From Aquimarina atlantica (GTDB taxonomy: Bacteria > Bacteroidota > Bacteroidia > Flavobacteriales > Flavobacteriaceae): a DNA stretch of 64,000 bases. Position numbers and translations under genes: made by a program. Every line of letters begins with the position of its first letter. Position 1 is the stretch's first letter. The stretch covers positions 62,001-126,000 of the forward strand of contig NZ_AQRA01000004.1 in NCBI RefSeq assembly GCF_000626715.1, written 5' to 3'. Below are positions 62,374-64,000 of the stretch, piece after piece. The notes below the pieces were generated by a model. That model searched no databases and was not told the DNA's origin. It saw nothing but the letters and a program-made list of their open reading frames with translations.

Positions 62374-63819
62374 CTATTTTTTGGTTTTAGAAGATCGTTT
62401 TGCAAAGAAATTCTTTATTGGCTGGATAAAAGTGTCCAGATTAAAAATTCCCTGATCTGTAGTTGCTCTATACGTTAGAAATATACTTAACGGAAATACA
62501 ATGCATGTAGAAAGCCATGAGCCCACAAATGGAGGAATCCCTCCTTCTTCGGCGCTATTTTTGGCGAAAATTCCAATAAAGTGATAGGTCAAAAACAATA
62601 CTACTCCGATAACTATAGGTAGTCCTAACCCTCCTTTACGAATTATAGCTCCCAAAGGAGCTCCTACAAAAAACAATAAGATACACGAAATTCCCAAAGC
62701 AAATTTATCATGCAATGACATTTCGTATTTATTTAGAGCTCTTCTCTTAAAGCTTAGGTTCTTCTGCGTCGAATTTAGCTTTCTTATTACTCCATCTGCA
62801 GTAGATGAAGCAATCTGGTATATCTGTACTTTCTTAAGTGTATTAAAATAATCTCTTATATGTAATGTATCATTACTTGTTTTTGGAAGAGAATCAACTA
62901 TTTTGATGTTTTTATTTAATCCATCAAACCCTATCCTTCTATCAACTTCAACTGTCATGTTTTTCATATCACTATTAACCTGAATAGATAATGTATCTAT
63001 CTGATCTTGTAGCTCATTAACATTAAGCATATTATATCCTTTACTATATTGTTGCTCATCCATATCTACATTTCCCAATGATGATAAATCTATATTAAGA
63101 ACATATTTTTTAAAATGTGTTTTGGCAAAAGGCAATCTATTTCTTTTTTGAGGAGAATTTTGTTGAATCTCGTCATAATAATTACCATCATTAAGGATTA
63201 AGGTAATCAAATCAGAATTGATATTACCTTTCAACTCTCCTCCTACTGCTTTTATAACTGTAAAATTGCCAGGTCGGGCAGCTTTCTTATGAATGATAAC
63301 ATCTCTAAGAAACTCATCATTATCACCATATTTTTCTGCTACTTTTATATTTATATCACCTAAATCATTAAACTGATTAGGAGTTATTACCATTGCAGGT
63401 TTTACTTTAACTATATTTTTACGAAGATTTATAAATCTTTTCTCTGAAGACGGAATCACTGTATTCGAAAATAAAAACGCACCTATTCCAACAAAAAAGA
63501 TAAAAACAGATAAGGTTCTCATAGCTCGCTGCAAGGATATCCCAGAAGATTTCATCGCAGCAAACTCATAGTTCTCGGCAAAATTACCAAAAATCATGAT
63601 AGATGTTAACAAAATAGTTAGTGGCAAAACCATGGGAATCAATCTAGGAGTTGCAAACGTCAAAAATTTTAATATTACTGAAAAATCGAGATCTTTTCCT
63701 GCCAGTTCTGATATAAACAACCAGATTGTTTGCAATAAAAGGATAAACATAATAATTACAAAGAGCGGGAAAAATGTCTTTACAAAAGTTGTTAAAATAT
63801 ATCGATCTAAAATTTTCAC
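62374..63819 (-). CDS. LptF/LptG family permease (YjgP/YjgQ)
   Basis: A 481-aa protein starting at a GTG that opens MKILDRYILTTFVKTFFPLF. I chose this over an upstream TTG because it gives the family's usual start. Three helices near each end (residues about 10-110 and 365-465) flank a large periplasmic beta-jellyroll domain. FGNFAENYEFAAMKSSGISLQRAM is the typical cytoplasmic loop, the coupling-helix region contacting LptB. It extracts LPS from the inner membrane in the Lpt machine. Confidence 0.9.
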   Translation of the reverse strand: MKILDRYILTTFVKTFFPLFVIIMFILLLQTIWLFISELAGKDLDFSVILKFLTFATPRLIPMVLPLTILLTSIMIFGNFAENYEFAAMKSSGISLQRAMRTLSVFIFFVGIGAFLFSNTVIPSSEKRFINLRKNIVKVKPAMVITPNQFNDLGDINIKVAEKYGDNDEFLRDVIIHKKAARPGNFTVIKAVGGELKGNINSDLITLILNDGNYYDEIQQNSPQKRNRLPFAKTHFKKYVLNIDLSSLGNVDMDEQQYSKGYNMLNVNELQDQIDTLSIQVNSDMKNMTVEVDRRIGFDGLNKNIKIVDSLPKTSNDTLHIRDYFNTLKKVQIYQIASSTADGVIRKLNSTQKNLSFKRRALNKYEMSLHDKFALGISCILLFFVGAPLGAIIRKGGLGLPIVIGVVLFLTYHFIGIFAKNSAEEGGIPPFVGSWLSTCIVFPLSIFLTYRATTDQGIFNLDTFIQPIKNFFAKRSSKTKK

Positions 63820-63864
63820 TCGTTTTCTATTTTCTAACCGCAAAAATATACATTAATTAAAACT

Positions 63865-63902
63865 AAAGAACGTGTGTAAATTTTTACACCCGTTCTTTTT
63901 TA
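63865..63902. terminator. Terminator between lptF/G and the upstream gene
   Basis: AAAGAACG-T-GTGTAAA / TTTACAC-C-CGTTCTTT, a 15-bp stem with one central mismatch and a 2-nt loop, with TTT on the + side and TTTAGTTTT on the minus side. It is placed to end the leftward gene that enters from the right edge. Confidence 0.75.
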
Positions 63903-63932
63903 TACCTTTATTTCTTTATGTCTTAATTCTTT

Positions 63933-64000
63933 CTAATCTAAGCGATTGATATAATAATTTTCATATTTTGACTTATCAAATACAAATAATGTTTCTGAAA
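63933..64000 (-). CDS. C-terminal end of a leftward gene (possibly LolA-like)
   Basis: A reading frame enters from the right edge and ends SETLFVFDKSKYENYYINRLD. The end of an outer-membrane lipoprotein carrier protein LolA, which commonly neighbours lptF/G in Flavobacteriia, would look like this, but 21 residues are not enough to be sure. It is followed by a terminator. Confidence 0.4.
   Translation of the reverse strand, partial: SETLFVFDKSKYENYYINRLD

Overview
The window looks like a chromosome segment from a marine-type member of the Flavobacteriaceae (Bacteroidota); an Aquimarina-like genus is a guess. The reasons are the AT-rich DNA, Lys/Asn/Ile-rich proteins, many SPII lipoproteins, Bacteroidota GG-leader peptides, a grasp-with-spasm peptide-maturation locus, fused CcsBA, and matches to the TAnnTTTG promoter element. 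No IS element, integrase, rRNA or CRISPR array was seen. The only tRNA-like sequence is a truncated 3' copy next to a small GIY-YIG gene at the left edge.

Layout. 1-340: GIY-YIG gene, tRNA 3'-half copy, terminator. 900-3515: compact RiPP (ribosomal peptide) locus with two GG-leader peptides not in typical gene calls, an ATP-grasp ligase, an overlapping 59-aa protein and a SPASM protein with no radical-SAM motif. The second peptide has a duplicated acidic TDPD...GEK core that suits graspetide-type crosslinking. 3759-6024: TPR/LytS-type histidine kinase followed by the stump of its lost response regulator. 6160-9864: small membrane protein, three related lipoproteins and a cadherin-repeat lipoprotein. 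9911-16119: co-directional cluster that includes a cytosolic trypsin-like protease with a zinc ribbon, sharing a C-terminal domain with its neighbour, and LemA, DUF1266 and DUF3137 proteins. 16365-27651: mixed metabolic and regulatory genes (lipocalin-like protein fused to a serine-hydrolase fossil, MFS and EamA exporters opposite a LysR regulator, a homoserine dehydrogenase paralogue with a GNAT, AraC regulators, a zinc-type alcohol dehydrogenase, a UDG-family protein, a YHS operon).

27806-39151: one 13-gene leftward operon for a type II secretion / type IV pilus-like machine (secretin, ATPase, platform protein, PilM/N-, PilO- and PilP/GspC-like subunits, four pilin-like proteins, a minimal prepilin peptidase, two lipoproteins). 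39881-44634: CcsBA haem-ligation factor and a di-haem peroxidase lipoprotein that needs that pathway. 44937-46823: DUF2520 protein, KdsC-like phosphatase and RdgB. 47458-48298: a duplicated noncoding unit. 48299-52927: NhaC antiporter and two tandem subtilisin-like lipoproteins. 53213-58674: OsmC, a long cystathionine-synthase-like PLP enzyme, an aldehyde dehydrogenase and homoserine dehydrogenase, opposite an Lrp regulator with a palindromic operator candidate between them. 58696-64000: thioesterase, nitroreductase, DegT aminotransferase, RibB with a degenerate RibA domain, LptF/G permease, and the end of a further gene.

Most worth follow-up: the grasp-with-spasm locus with its repeated acidic core and extra small ORF; the secretion operon, whose pilins all have Ala rather than Gly before the cleavage site; the protease/zinc-ribbon/chaperone-like cluster; and the RibBX-type enzyme.
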